A program made the position numbers and the translations under genes. The notes beneath the pieces were generated by a model, which worked only from the letters and a program-made list of their open reading frames with translations, made no database searches and had not been told where the DNA came from. Positions 38,583 through 47,761 of a DNA stretch of 64,000 nucleotides are shown here, in pieces. Source of the stretch: Plebeiibacterium marinum (lineage in GTDB: Bacteria > Bacteroidota > Bacteroidia > Bacteroidales > Marinilabiliaceae); NCBI RefSeq assembly GCF_026013615.1, contig NZ_JAPDPI010000007.1, positions 62,001 through 126,000 of the forward strand, in the 5' to 3' direction. Each line of letters opens with the position of its first letter. The stretch's first letter is position 1.

Positions 38583-38626
38583 AAACTCAGACCAAACTCA
38601 CTGTTTAGTGAGTTTGGTCTGAGTTT
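38583..38626. repeat. Perfect 20-bp inverted repeat with 4-nt loop
   Basis: AAACTCAGACCAAACTCACT (38583-38602), loop GTTT, then its exact reverse complement (38607-38626). A short partial echo, AGTCTGAGTTTTA, follows. No gene ends close by, so it is unlikely to be a simple terminator. Confidence 0.9.
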
Positions 38627-38916
38627 AGTCTGAGTTTTATCTGTGTAAAGTGTGAGTTCCTTACGCAAACATCAGGTTGACTTCTCCCAATAATCACCGG
38701 TTAATACCGATTATATAATGAATATAGCGTCAAGTTCACTGCGTTCCTTTACACTAACCATTATTATCCCGACATAAAGTTCGGGACAGGTTATCGTCAT
38801 TTGTTCACATCCCTCCTTAGCGGGGATCCCAAGTGCTAATCCCATTGCACAAATGGTATAACACACTTATTATCAACACAAACACATAGCGAAGTGATAT
38901 TAATTTACACTGCTGG

Positions 38917-38966
38917 TTTTATGGAACAGATCTGATGTGCAGCTTGCTTATACAGATCTGATCCAT
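38917..38966. repeat. 50-bp near-palindromic repeat, copy 2
   Basis: Same orientation as copy 1 and 483 bp from it; 49 of 50 bases identical (GATGTGC here, GATTTGC in copy 1). It is 10 bp from the terminator of the Omp85-like gene. Confidence 0.85.
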
Positions 38967-38976
38967 TGGATCCCGC

Positions 38977-39013
38977 AAAAAGAGGATACCTTGTCTTCAT
39001 TAGGTACCCTCTT
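38977..39013 (-). terminator. Rho-independent terminator of the Omp85-like gene
   Basis: On the minus strand AAGAGGGTACC and GGTATCCTCTT pair with one mismatch around a 12-nt loop and run into TTT. It lies about 100 bp past the stop codon. Confidence 0.75.
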
Positions 39014-39113
39014 CAAATATTTTGATTATTTCTTTTAATTATAAATTCCTGCCAGCTGCAAACAACATAATCATTCTTAATCAGGGAACTTTACCCTTAA
39101 AAACATTTAATAC

Positions 39114-40457
39114 TTAAAACATATAATTCAGGTCGATATAAAAACCGCTGTTACCATCTCTTTTATCCATCACCCTACCATAGGATGTAGACACAATAAA
39201 ATTATCGTTCAGAACAAATTTTAATTCTGCACCATAGCTGGCATGAATACTCTCCTGATCTGTTTCAGGCTGTACCATCAGCCTCACATCTGCCGGCAAT
39301 AAGGAATAATCAACATCTACTTCATTGGTAACCATACCCATATCAACAAAGGGAACCAATCCCAGATAAAAATTCTGCTTTTTTATCACCGTGCGCAACA
39401 GAATAGTTCGGAGCTCAAAATTGGCAAATGCCACTCCATCTCCCACTATCCGATTTCGCACTATACCCCTTAAACTATAAACGCCGCCCAACCCATAACG
39501 ATCGCGACGAGAATTATAAATATTGGGTCGCATATACCAGGGTATATCACCAAAAACTTTAGGCTGGTATGAAAGACGATATGCAAAATTTACATAATCA
39601 GGCACCACTGTGTTATATTGGTGCCAGTTAACAACCACTTTGACATAAGCAGATCCATCAAACCCGGGATTTGCCAACAAAAAAGCTTCAGCCCAGACAC
39701 CCTTGCCGGGGTTTGCCTCAACATCTCTCGTATCAAATATCCCACCAATTTTTATAAGACCATTGGCACCACCTTTTTTCTCCTTAGCAGGAATGATTCC
39801 CGCATCCACATAATATCGGTACAACCCAGGCTGTTCTTCATGCTCCGGAAGCTTATCTTCTTTGCTCAGCCCTTTATTTAGTTTATCTATATCAACCTCT
39901 TCTGTTTTAATATTAACAAACGAAACGCCTGCCAAAGCCCTAAGTTTTGTACCTATAAGGTTTATATGAAAATCGCTTTTTACCACAAACCGGCTACGGT
40001 CTATCCTATAAAACATCCGGCTCAGGTAGGACGAATGATCCTGGTCTTCATAGTCTGGATTATAAAAAGCCCCATACCCGTTAAACCCATAAAAATCCAG
40101 GGCTTGTTCGGTTTTATAGCTTATTTCGGCAATTAACCGTGTATTAGGAATCAAAACCTTGCTATCGTAAATCATCTGATTAATCCCACTCCCTTTAGTG
40201 GTTCTTGACCACTCAACATATAACGACCGGTTATAATCGGGATATCCGACACCATCACCATAATCAAAAAAATTGACCAATCCCCCATATTTAAAACCTT
40301 CATCAGAATTAAATGCAATAACAGGCAAGGCCCCAAAAGTCCACCCCTGTTTATTCACAACCTCTCTTTGTGCATGTTTTTCCTGCGCACAAACACACAA
40401 GCAAAGCCCCAACAAAATATTTGTGCTATAAAATCCCTTCAAATACTTTTTTATCAT
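39114..40457 (-). CDS. BamA/TamA-family (Omp85) outer-membrane barrel protein without POTRA domains
   Basis: 447 residues with a signal peptide (MIKKYLKGFYSTNILLGLCL to CAQ). From residue about 35 to the end it is a beta barrel: GWTFGALPVIAFNSDEGFKY, GLIKIGGIFDTRDVEANPGK with GVWAEAFLLANP, YGLGGVYSLRGIVRNRIVGD with GVAFANFELR, and a terminal strand ending in Phe (FYIDLNYMF). The 'SLRG' motif and 'DTRD-xxx-PxKG' are the bacterial surface antigen (D15) signature. There is no room for POTRA repeats, so it cannot be the essential BamA. Such short members may insert or translocate a specific partner, or be porin-like. No partner gene is adjacent. Confidence 0.85.
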   Translation of the reverse strand: MIKKYLKGFYSTNILLGLCLCVCAQEKHAQREVVNKQGWTFGALPVIAFNSDEGFKYGGLVNFFDYGDGVGYPDYNRSLYVEWSRTTKGSGINQMIYDSKVLIPNTRLIAEISYKTEQALDFYGFNGYGAFYNPDYEDQDHSSYLSRMFYRIDRSRFVVKSDFHINLIGTKLRALAGVSFVNIKTEEVDIDKLNKGLSKEDKLPEHEEQPGLYRYYVDAGIIPAKEKKGGANGLIKIGGIFDTRDVEANPGKGVWAEAFLLANPGFDGSAYVKVVVNWHQYNTVVPDYVNFAYRLSYQPKVFGDIPWYMRPNIYNSRRDRYGLGGVYSLRGIVRNRIVGDGVAFANFELRTILLRTVIKKQNFYLGLVPFVDMGMVTNEVDVDYSLLPADVRLMVQPETDQESIHASYGAELKFVLNDNFIVSTSYGRVMDKRDGNSGFYIDLNYMF

Positions 40458-40522
40458 CTTTGTTCAAATAAAATACAGGTATAAAGAAAGCAAAATTTAA
40501 ACATTATAGATCGTTAGATTTG

Positions 40523-40578
40523 AGACAAAAGATAAAAGACTAAACAGCTACTAACTACAACTTACGCCTTACATCTAA
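40523..40578. repeat. Degenerate heptanucleotide array
   Basis: Eight 7-bp words can be read: AGACAAA, AGATAAA, AGACTAA, ACAGCTA, CTAACTA, CAACTTA, CGCCTTA, CATCTAA. The period is 7 but the units have diverged. It lies upstream of the histidine kinase promoter. Confidence 0.5.
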
Positions 40579-40642
40579 ATGAGGCATTAACAATCTAAAC
40601 AATAATTACTTAATAAAACACCCCCATTATCTAAAAAAACTC

Positions 40643-40650
40643 TATTTTTG
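40643..40650 (+). promoter_or_regulatory. Candidate -7 element for the histidine kinase gene
   Basis: TATTTTTG fits TAnnTTTG and ends 19 bp before the ATG at 40670. The upstream 20 bp are C- and A-rich without a TTTG box. Confidence 0.4.
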
Positions 40651-40669
40651 CGCAAAACAAAAAGTTGCA

Positions 40670-42316
40670 ATGCTCAAAAAAATACTATACATATTCCTTA
40701 TCGTCATGCTCCCACTTCACGTTTCAGGAGAAGAATATGAAATAGGCTTTAGCAACTATTACCCTCCCTACAATTACCTTAACGACGATGGTGAATTGGT
40801 AGGTTTTAATGTTGACATCTTAAACGCCATAAAAAAACTATATCAGATAGATATAAAAATAAACGTATCAGATTGGAGTACAGCAAACAAAAACCTTGAG
40901 GAAGGAAAACTAGCCGGCGTTGCAGGAGCACATTATTCAGGAAGCCATGACAACAACTATATATATTCCCGTTCGATTGTAAATACCGAACATTGCTTTT
41001 TATACAACCGCAATTATCACCCTAATTTTTCCATCGAAAAGTTCAGATCCATGAGAGAACCAACTGTTGCCTTATGGAAAAGCGACGTATTGGTTGGCTA
41101 CATAAAATCGATAAACCCCACTACCAAATTTAAATTTGTGAATAGTTATGGGGAACTGATTACGATGTTAGACAGAACAGAAACCACCTGCATCTTTGCG
41201 CAAAGGGTTATCAGTATCTACCATGCACAAAAAGCCGGAAAAGATTACATACTCAACCTGAACCACAGGATACTGGAAAGAAATATGGGATTTAAGATCT
41301 CTAAAAACAATCCCGACCTTGCCCAAATTATAAACAACGGTCTTGAGGTAATTTTTGCTACCGGCGAATATCACAAAATATATGAAAAATGGATTGCCCC
41401 CTACGAGCACAACGACAATTACTGGGGGCGCAATATAAGATACATCATTACGGGAAGCTCCCTGATTCTTGGACTCTTTTTACTTTCACTAGGAGTTAAT
41501 TATATATTAAAATCAAGGATTAACAAAAAAACCCTTGACCTTCAGCAACAACTTGAACTGAACTCTAAAATTGTAAAAGAACTTGAAAAACAAAAGATAA
41601 AGGCCATTGAAAGCGAGAAGATAAAAACGGCATTTTTAGCCAACATGAGTCACGAAATCAGAACGCCTATGAATGGTATAATCGGGTTTACCGACCTCTT
41701 AAAAAACTGCAACTATTCCGAAAGCGAACACAAGCATTTTATTGACCTTATACAACAAAGCGGATACCGAATGATGGATACAATCAACAATATTATTGAT
41801 GTATCCAAACTTGAATCGGGATTAGAGCAAACCAAACACGCCAAAGTCAACATACAAAAAATTGTTACTGAGCTACATTCCTTTTTTCTTCCTGAGGCAA
41901 AAAACAAGGAGCTACAATTATTTTCAGAAGAAATATGCACTGCACCTGTAGAAACATTTATTTCGGATGAATACAAAATAAACTCCATACTGACAAACCT
42001 GATCAAAAACGCAATAAAATTCACCAAAACCGGTCATATAAAGATAACTTACTGCATAAGCAACGACTATGCTGACTTTTGGATAGAAGATACCGGGATT
42101 GGCATTTCAAAAGCAAAGCAAAGTACCATATTTGATCAATTTGTTCAGGAAGACCTGTCTCACTCCAGAGGTTTTGAAGGTTCCGGACTAGGGCTATCCA
42201 TTTCCAAGGGCTATGCCACACTGCTAGGCGGTTCCATATCTCTCGAATCGGAAACACAAAAAGGATCGAAATTTCATGTTCGAATCCCTAATCTGGACAA
42301 GACTACCATTTGTTAA
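40670..42316 (+). CDS. Sensor histidine kinase with periplasmic solute-binding (SBP_bac_3) domain
   Basis: 548 residues. Signal/anchor (MLKKILYIFLIVMLPLHVSG) is followed by a type 3 periplasmic binding domain at about 22-245 (EYEIGFSNYYPPYNYLNDDG, ELVGFNVDILNAIKKLY, NPDLAQIINNGLEVIFATGE). One membrane span (IITGSSLILGLFLLSLGVNY) and a short coiled coil lead to HisKA with His328 in NMSHEIRTPMNGIIGF, and HATPase_c with the N box (NLIKNAIKF), G1 (DTGIGIS) and G2 (GSGLGLSI). All catalytic boxes are intact. The binding domain suggests sensing of an amino acid or another small polar ligand. There is no receiver domain and no response regulator nearby, so it is an orphan kinase here. Its 3' end is 41 bp from the YwbE-like gene. 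Confidence 0.92.
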   Translation: MLKKILYIFLIVMLPLHVSGEEYEIGFSNYYPPYNYLNDDGELVGFNVDILNAIKKLYQIDIKINVSDWSTANKNLEEGKLAGVAGAHYSGSHDNNYIYSRSIVNTEHCFLYNRNYHPNFSIEKFRSMREPTVALWKSDVLVGYIKSINPTTKFKFVNSYGELITMLDRTETTCIFAQRVISIYHAQKAGKDYILNLNHRILERNMGFKISKNNPDLAQIINNGLEVIFATGEYHKIYEKWIAPYEHNDNYWGRNIRYIITGSSLILGLFLLSLGVNYILKSRINKKTLDLQQQLELNSKIVKELEKQKIKAIESEKIKTAFLANMSHEIRTPMNGIIGFTDLLKNCNYSESEHKHFIDLIQQSGYRMMDTINNIIDVSKLESGLEQTKHAKVNIQKIVTELHSFFLPEAKNKELQLFSEEICTAPVETFISDEYKINSILTNLIKNAIKFTKTGHIKITYCISNDYADFWIEDTGIGISKAKQSTIFDQFVQEDLSHSRGFEGSGLGLSISKGYATLLGGSISLESETQKGSKFHVRIPNLDKTTIC

Positions 42317-42357
42317 GAAACAAACTACAGATAAATAAACTATATAATTTTACAACT

Positions 42358-42552
42358 ATGGATGGCAAAAACAGGAAATTCATTTCCGCGGGTATAGAAG
42401 TTTCCATCGTACTGAAAGAAGACCAGCGATCAGGCAACCTAACCCAAGGAATTGTGAAGCGAATTTTAACCAAATCATCACATCACCCACATGGCATTAA
42501 GGTAATGCTGGAAACCGGAGAAGTAGGTCGTGTAAAGATCATCCATCATTAA
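42358..42552 (+). CDS. YwbE-family small protein
   Basis: 64 residues from the ATG at 42358. MDGKNRKFISAGIEVSIVLK, then EDQRSGNLTQGIVKRILTKS, then HHPHGIKVMLETGEVGRVKI. This matches the short YwbE family, conserved in many bacteria and of unknown function; the G-x-V-x-I-V and GxVGRV-x-I pattern suggests a small beta-barrel. A longer frame from 42310 overlaps the kinase stop and gives 16 extra residues without conservation, so the internal ATG is preferred. It is probably co-transcribed with the kinase. The long repeat array begins 13 bp downstream. Confidence 0.85.
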   Translation: MDGKNRKFISAGIEVSIVLKEDQRSGNLTQGIVKRILTKSSHHPHGIKVMLETGEVGRVKIIHH

Positions 42553-42564
42553 CGCTGTTTAATT

Positions 42565-43142
42565 AGCTTATAGCTTATAGCTGATAGCTAGTAGCTAGTA
42601 GCTGATAGGACGGCTACGCCTTTAGGACGCTTCGCTTTAGCTTAACTACTTGCCATTACAGCATCTATGATTCAGTAAGATAATTGTATAACACAAGAAG
42701 CAAATAATCTTAAATAGCTGATAGCTGACAGGACGGCTGCGCCTTTAGGACGCTTCGCTTTAGCTTAACTTCTTGCCATTACAGCATTTATGGTTCTGTA
42801 AGATAATTGTATAATATAAGAAGCAAATAATCTTAAATAGTTGATAGCTTATAGCTAGTAGCTGATAGGACGCTTCGCTTTTGCTTAACTACTTGCCATT
42901 ACAGCATCTATTGTACAGTAAGATAATTGTATAACACAAGAAGCAAATAATCTTAAAAGCTGATAGCTCATAGCTTATAGCTAGTAGCTTATAGGACGCT
43001 TCGCTTTAGCCTGATTGCTTGCCACCAATACAACTTTTGCTCAGATAGAATTATAACATCACAAGAAGGGAATTATCTTGATACTTGATACTTGATACTT
43101 GATACTTGTGTCTTGTATCTTAATACTTGTGCCTTGACACCT
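42565..43142. repeat. Array of four ~123-137-bp repeats with heptanucleotide linkers
   Basis: Units start near 42601, 42724, 42861 and 42987. Each has a GC-rich core (GGACGGCTRCGCCTTTAGGA, CGCTTCGCTTTAGCTTAACT), then CTTGCCATTACAGCAT, CAGTAAGATAATTGTATAA and CAAGAAGCAAATAATCTTAA. Heptamer runs lie at the joints: six AGCTKAT-type units at 42565-42606, two at 42716-42729, four at 42839-42866 and five at 42958-42992. Units 3 and 4 have lost part of the core. The right end is GATACTT x4 plus five diverged units (43080-43142). This fills the 620-bp gap between the YwbE-like and following genes; no gene is seen in it. Confidence 0.92.
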
Positions 43143-43172
43143 AAGAATTGCTACTGTTCCGTTTTATCCAGA

Positions 43173-43883
43173 TTAGGGTTTAGGCTGCTTCATTTTTAAC
43201 CTTTCATGATAAGTGGCAATCAGGAATTCCCATTCTGATAAGGTGATATAGCTTTGGGATGGTTTCTTTTTTTTGCTCAATTTTACCCTTTCAATCTCCG
43301 CCTGAACTGCTACATTACCAATCCCAACCATTTGACCAGGCTGCACCTGACCTTTATACACCACATCATTAGTTCGTGCCTGAATAAAGTTTTTTTGGTT
43401 CATTTCAGCATCCCACTCTTTTACCGGTTGGGTTATAGCCTGATAGGTTGACACATCGACATTGTGCTGTGCCACCGCTTCTTCTTTTGTACTAAGCAAT
43501 GGCATATTACGGGCATAGGCTCCGGGACTTATGGTTTGTGGAATGATTACAACCTCAGACAACACTATGGTATCCCGGCTTAAAAACACCCCCATCAAAA
43601 AATTATCATTGGCCAGGGAATCGTGAATCGCAACATACAAAGACTCAAAACCAACATAAGAAAAGTGAACCACATCCCCATTCTTACCCCAGAAAGAAAA
43701 CTGTCCCAATTCATTAGAAACATAACTCCGATCCGAATTAATGGTATATTTTGCATAAGGCAAAGCAAACAGGCTATCCCCTTCCATAACAACGCCCCTG
43801 AACAATAACGAATCGGACACCTGGGCAGACAAGCTTCCCAATAACAAACATAGTACCAGCGCTAAAACATAAATCCTTTTCAT
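43173..43883 (-). CDS. Secreted protein with carboxypeptidase-like regulatory (CarboxypepD_reg) domain
   Basis: 236 residues with signal peptide MKRIYVLALVLCLLLGSLSA. Residues about 27-110 (FRGVVMEGDSLFALPYAKYT, SNELGQFSFWGKNGDVVHFS, YVGFESLYV, DTIVLSEVVIIPQ) form the beta-sandwich CarboxypepD_reg-like domain that begins many Bacteroidota TonB-dependent receptors. Here no receptor barrel follows; the remaining 110 residues are helical and end in a basic-proline tail. A small periplasmic or surface protein of unknown function is the safest call. It is the last gene of a minus-strand series and is directly next to the repeat array. Confidence 0.78.
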   Translation of the reverse strand: MKRIYVLALVLCLLLGSLSAQVSDSLLFRGVVMEGDSLFALPYAKYTINSDRSYVSNELGQFSFWGKNGDVVHFSYVGFESLYVAIHDSLANDNFLMGVFLSRDTIVLSEVVIIPQTISPGAYARNMPLLSTKEEAVAQHNVDVSTYQAITQPVKEWDAEMNQKNFIQARTNDVVYKGQVQPGQMVGIGNVAVQAEIERVKLSKKKKPSQSYITLSEWEFLIATYHERLKMKQPKP

Positions 43884-44089
43884 AACTCCCGGTTTTAAAG
43901 ATTATGCCAAAAACAGCTTGCTTAATTGGCAAAAAAGTATCTACCTGAGTTTGATTACAACAAAAGAGCTCAGGTTATTATTTTAAAGGTACACAGTTTT
44001 ACCATGGAAGGCAAGACTAAAAAAAGGACTATCCTCAAAAGTTATTTAAAATTCCCTTAACTCCTGAAGATGTCCTTGATGTCAGATTG

Positions 44090-44662
44090 TTATTTCTGCA
44101 GTTTCAATATAATGTCTGCAAGACTTCTTTTAGGCACATGGTGCACCTCCTGCATATCTCTCCAGTATTTATGGTCCTTATCAAGCTCTTCAATTACCAC
44201 CTCTTCTTTTGGTACACCCAAGGCAATAACCTGAACTATTTTATATTGTGCCGGAATATCCAATTCTCTCTGTATCTGCAATCGCTCTACAGAACCAATG
44301 ATACATCCCCCATAACCTTTTTCAACTGCCCCCAGCAAGATACTTTGTGAAGCAATTCCATTATCGCTAAAGAAATTAGAAGTAATTGAGGTGTCATTAA
44401 CCATGATAATATAGGCAGAAGGTCTTTCCCCTTCTTCCGGCCCGCTCCATTGGGGTAAATATCCGGCCCACGACAAGTGTTTAAAAATAATGCTATTTAT
44501 TTCCGGCGTATTGGAAAGGATATACTTTAGTGGCTGAGCATTACGTGCCGAAGGCGACAACCTGGCCAAATCAACCAATTCTGAAAGTTCATCAAGGCTA
44601 ATTGTTTTATCCTGATAAAAGCGCCTATAACTACGATTTTTTAATATAAGATCTTTAAGCAT
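44090..44662 (-). CDS. Nitroreductase-family flavoprotein
   Basis: 190 residues. FMN-binding residues are recognisable: NRSYRRFYQDKTISLDELSE near the N-terminus, DLARLSPSARNAQPLKYILS, GIASQSILLGAVEKGYGGCI with IGSV, and the closing VIALGVPKEE. Members are FMN-dependent NAD(P)H oxidoreductases that act as dimers on nitro compounds, quinones or flavins. The physiological substrate is not predictable. The length is normal. It lies just downstream of the superoxide dismutase gene on the same strand, separated by 106 bp with a possible terminator, so a shared oxidative-stress role is only a suggestion. Confidence 0.88.
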   Translation of the reverse strand: MLKDLILKNRSYRRFYQDKTISLDELSELVDLARLSPSARNAQPLKYILSNTPEINSIIFKHLSWAGYLPQWSGPEEGERPSAYIIMVNDTSITSNFFSDNGIASQSILLGAVEKGYGGCIIGSVERLQIQRELDIPAQYKIVQVIALGVPKEEVVIEELDKDHKYWRDMQEVHHVPKRSLADIILKLQK

Positions 44663-44712
44663 AATGTTAAGGGAATATAATTAATGATAATGTAGATTTC
44701 TGCTCACAAAAC

Positions 44713-44758
44713 AAAGGGGCAGCCTCAGAATCAACTTAGCTCCCTGAAACGCCCCCTT
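44713..44758 (-). terminator. Possible terminator of the superoxide dismutase gene
   Basis: On the minus strand AAGGGGGC and GCCCCTT pair around an about 30-nt loop, followed by TGTTTTG. It lies just after the stop codon at 44769. The loop is long and the T-tract interrupted. Confidence 0.4.
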
Positions 44759-44768
44759 GAAATATAAA

Positions 44769-45344
44769 TTAATACCGCTCTGAAACGATGTTCCAATCAA
44801 TCAGTTTCCAAAAGTTTGCAATATAATCCGGACGCTTGTTTTGATAATCCAAATAATAGGCATGTTCCCACACATCACAAGTTAAAACAGGAGTCAGCCC
44901 TTCTGTCATTGGATTTGCCGCATTACCTGTCTGTACAATTTTCAACTCACCGGCTTCATCTTTTACAAGCCATGCCCACCCGGAACCAAACAGTGTAGCT
45001 GCCGCTTTTCCAAACGCATCTTTAAAAGCATCAAAACTCCCAAATGCTTTATCAATAGCTCCGGCCAAAGCTCCTGTTGGCTCACCTCCTCCATCAGGAG
45101 AGAATGATGTAAAATAAAAAGTATGGTTCCAAACCTGGGCTGCATTATTAAATATTCCGCCTTCAGCCTTTTTTATGATAGTCTCTAAATCTGCTTCGGC
45201 AAACTCAGTGCCTTCAATTAAGTTATTCAGGTTATTTACATAAGCCTGATGGTGCTTTCCGTAATGGAATTCAATTGTTTTTTGTGATATAACAGGCTCT
45301 AAAGCATCCGCTGCATAAGGTAACTTGGGTAATTCAAATTTCAT
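44769..45344 (-). CDS. sodB: Superoxide dismutase, Fe type
   Basis: 191 residues, cytosolic. It dismutates superoxide to oxygen and hydrogen peroxide. Metal ligands are His27 (EFHYGKHH), His74 (VWNHTFYF), Asp157 and His161 (CDVWEHAYYLDYQNKRPDY). Gln70 in NNAAQVWNH and the absence of the Mn-type Gln near residue 145 (TGNAANP) favour iron, although related Bacteroidota enzymes can be cambialistic. No signal peptide is present. It is monocistronic or at most joined to the nitroreductase gene. Presence of SOD shows that the organism meets oxygen at least occasionally. Confidence 0.96.
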   Translation of the reverse strand: MKFELPKLPYAADALEPVISQKTIEFHYGKHHQAYVNNLNNLIEGTEFAEADLETIIKKAEGGIFNNAAQVWNHTFYFTSFSPDGGGEPTGALAGAIDKAFGSFDAFKDAFGKAAATLFGSGWAWLVKDEAGELKIVQTGNAANPMTEGLTPVLTCDVWEHAYYLDYQNKRPDYIANFWKLIDWNIVSERY

Positions 45345-45420
45345 GATAGTTTGTTTTAAAAAATTAAATAATACAGACTAGTAAAGATATTCGACGAAAA
45401 AATGTTCAACACATCCTTAA

Positions 45421-45428
45421 CAAATTTA
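45421..45428 (-). promoter_or_regulatory. Candidate -7 element for sodB
   Basis: Minus-strand TAAATTTG matches TAnnTTTG and lies about 77 bp before the sodB start. No TTTG -33 box was found at 17-21 bp. Confidence 0.3.
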
Positions 45429-45505
45429 AAAAATACTGAATGAATTCCTAAGAAAATTGTAATGAATTAGATTAGCAAGCCTTAAAAACAATTATATAAC
45501 CACAC

Positions 45506-45538
45506 AAAAAAAGCCACTGCATTTCTGCAATGGCTTTT
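45506..45538 (-). terminator. Rho-independent terminator of groESL
   Basis: On the minus strand AAAAGCCATTGCA-gaaa-TGCAGTGGCTTTT followed by TTT: a 13-bp stem with one mismatch, 54 bp past the groEL stop. Confidence 0.9.
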
Positions 45539-45591
45539 ATATTATTGAAGTATATCAGCTTCTGTCACCCGACTTCTGCATCAAACTTTTC

Positions 45592-47247
<1,656 letters not shown>

Positions 47248-47262
47248 TTAATAGGTTCTTAA

Positions 47263-47541
47263 TTATTTAATAAACAATACGTCTGTTTGAGAAATCAATA
47301 AGTAGTCAGTTCCGTCAATATTTAATTCTGTTCCTGCATACTTTCCGTAAAGAACAACATCACCAACGGCAACTTCCATTTTCTCGTCTTGTTTTTCAGC
47401 ACCAACTAATACAACTTCTCCTTGTAGAGGTTTCTCTTTAGCTGAATCAGGAATAATGATCCCACTTGCAGTTTTTGTTTCTGCCGCCTGAGGCTTAACC
47501 AAAATTTTTCCGGCAAGAATCTTTCCTTGTACTTGTGACAT
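47263..47541 (-). CDS. groS: Co-chaperonin GroES (Hsp10)
   Basis: 92 residues. LAGKILVKPQAAETKTASGI, then IIPDSAKEKPLQGEVVLVG is the mobile loop region that contacts GroEL, and VGDVVLYGKYAGTELNIDGT with YLLISQTDVLFI closes the barrel. It caps the GroEL chamber as a heptamer. It is the first gene of groESL. Its 5' region has no TAnnTTTG element on the minus strand but holds a -24/-12-like sequence and inverted repeats. Confidence 0.98.
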   Translation of the reverse strand: MSQVQGKILAGKILVKPQAAETKTASGIIIPDSAKEKPLQGEVVLVGAEKQDEKMEVAVGDVVLYGKYAGTELNIDGTDYLLISQTDVLFIK

Positions 47542-47629
47542 ATTTATAAGTTTTAAAAGTTAAACTATTTTATAATTACGGCTTCTGCCAGTCATAAACT
47601 GTGCCATTTATAATTATGGCCGTTTTTAC

Positions 47630-47645
47630 ATGTCGGGACTGACAT
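47630..47645 (-). promoter_or_regulatory. Imperfect palindrome upstream of groES
   Basis: ATGTC-GGGACT-GACAT, 5-bp arms with a 6-bp centre, 89 bp before groES and directly downstream of the -24/-12-like element. It is placed where an operator would overlap the transcription start. AATGGCACA also occurs twice on the minus strand, 59 bp apart. It is not a CIRCE element. Confidence 0.3.
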
Positions 47646-47648
47646 TTT

Positions 47649-47664
47649 TGCACCATTTGTGCCA
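47649..47664 (-). promoter_or_regulatory. Candidate sigma-54 (-24/-12) promoter of groESL
   Basis: Minus-strand TGGCACAAATGGTGCA has the exact GG-N10-GC spacing and 10 of 12 fixed positions of TGGCACG-N4-TTGCW. It would start transcription about 100 bp before groES. The same bases also form an inverted repeat (GCAC-N5-GTGC), so an operator is the alternative. Confidence 0.35.
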
Positions 47665-47704
47665 TTGACTGTCAGGAAACAGATTTAAAGCAACAGTATA
47701 TCAA

Positions 47705-47739
47705 TAAAAAAAAGCCGGCATGCAATGCATACCGGCTTT
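47705..47739 (-). terminator. Rho-independent terminator of secG
   Basis: Minus-strand AAAGCCGGTATGCA-TTGCATGCCGGCTTT followed by TTTTTT: a near-perfect GC-rich stem, 22 bp past the secG stop, separating it from groESL. Confidence 0.92.
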
Positions 47740-47761
47740 CAATATTTTTATAAGGCAATCC

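Larger units (their letters stand above)
38137..39113. other. Repeat-rich gene-free region of about 1 kb
   Basis: No convincing gene. It holds two 50-bp near-palindromic direct repeats (38434, 38917), a perfect 20-bp hairpin (38583), a short TCCCGA/TCGGGA inverted repeat near 38767-38786, and a terminator at its right end. A 65-codon minus frame at 38201-38398 has no recognisable features. It may be a miniature mobile element or a decayed insertion. Confidence 0.6.

Noticed and set aside
42565-43142. CRISPR array
   Set aside because: Repeats are tandem without unique spacers, the period is 7 or about 123 bp, and no cas gene is present.
47542-47700. CIRCE/HrcA operator upstream of groES
   Set aside because: The TTAGCACTC-N9-GAGTGCTAA pattern is absent; only GCAC-N5-GTGC is found.
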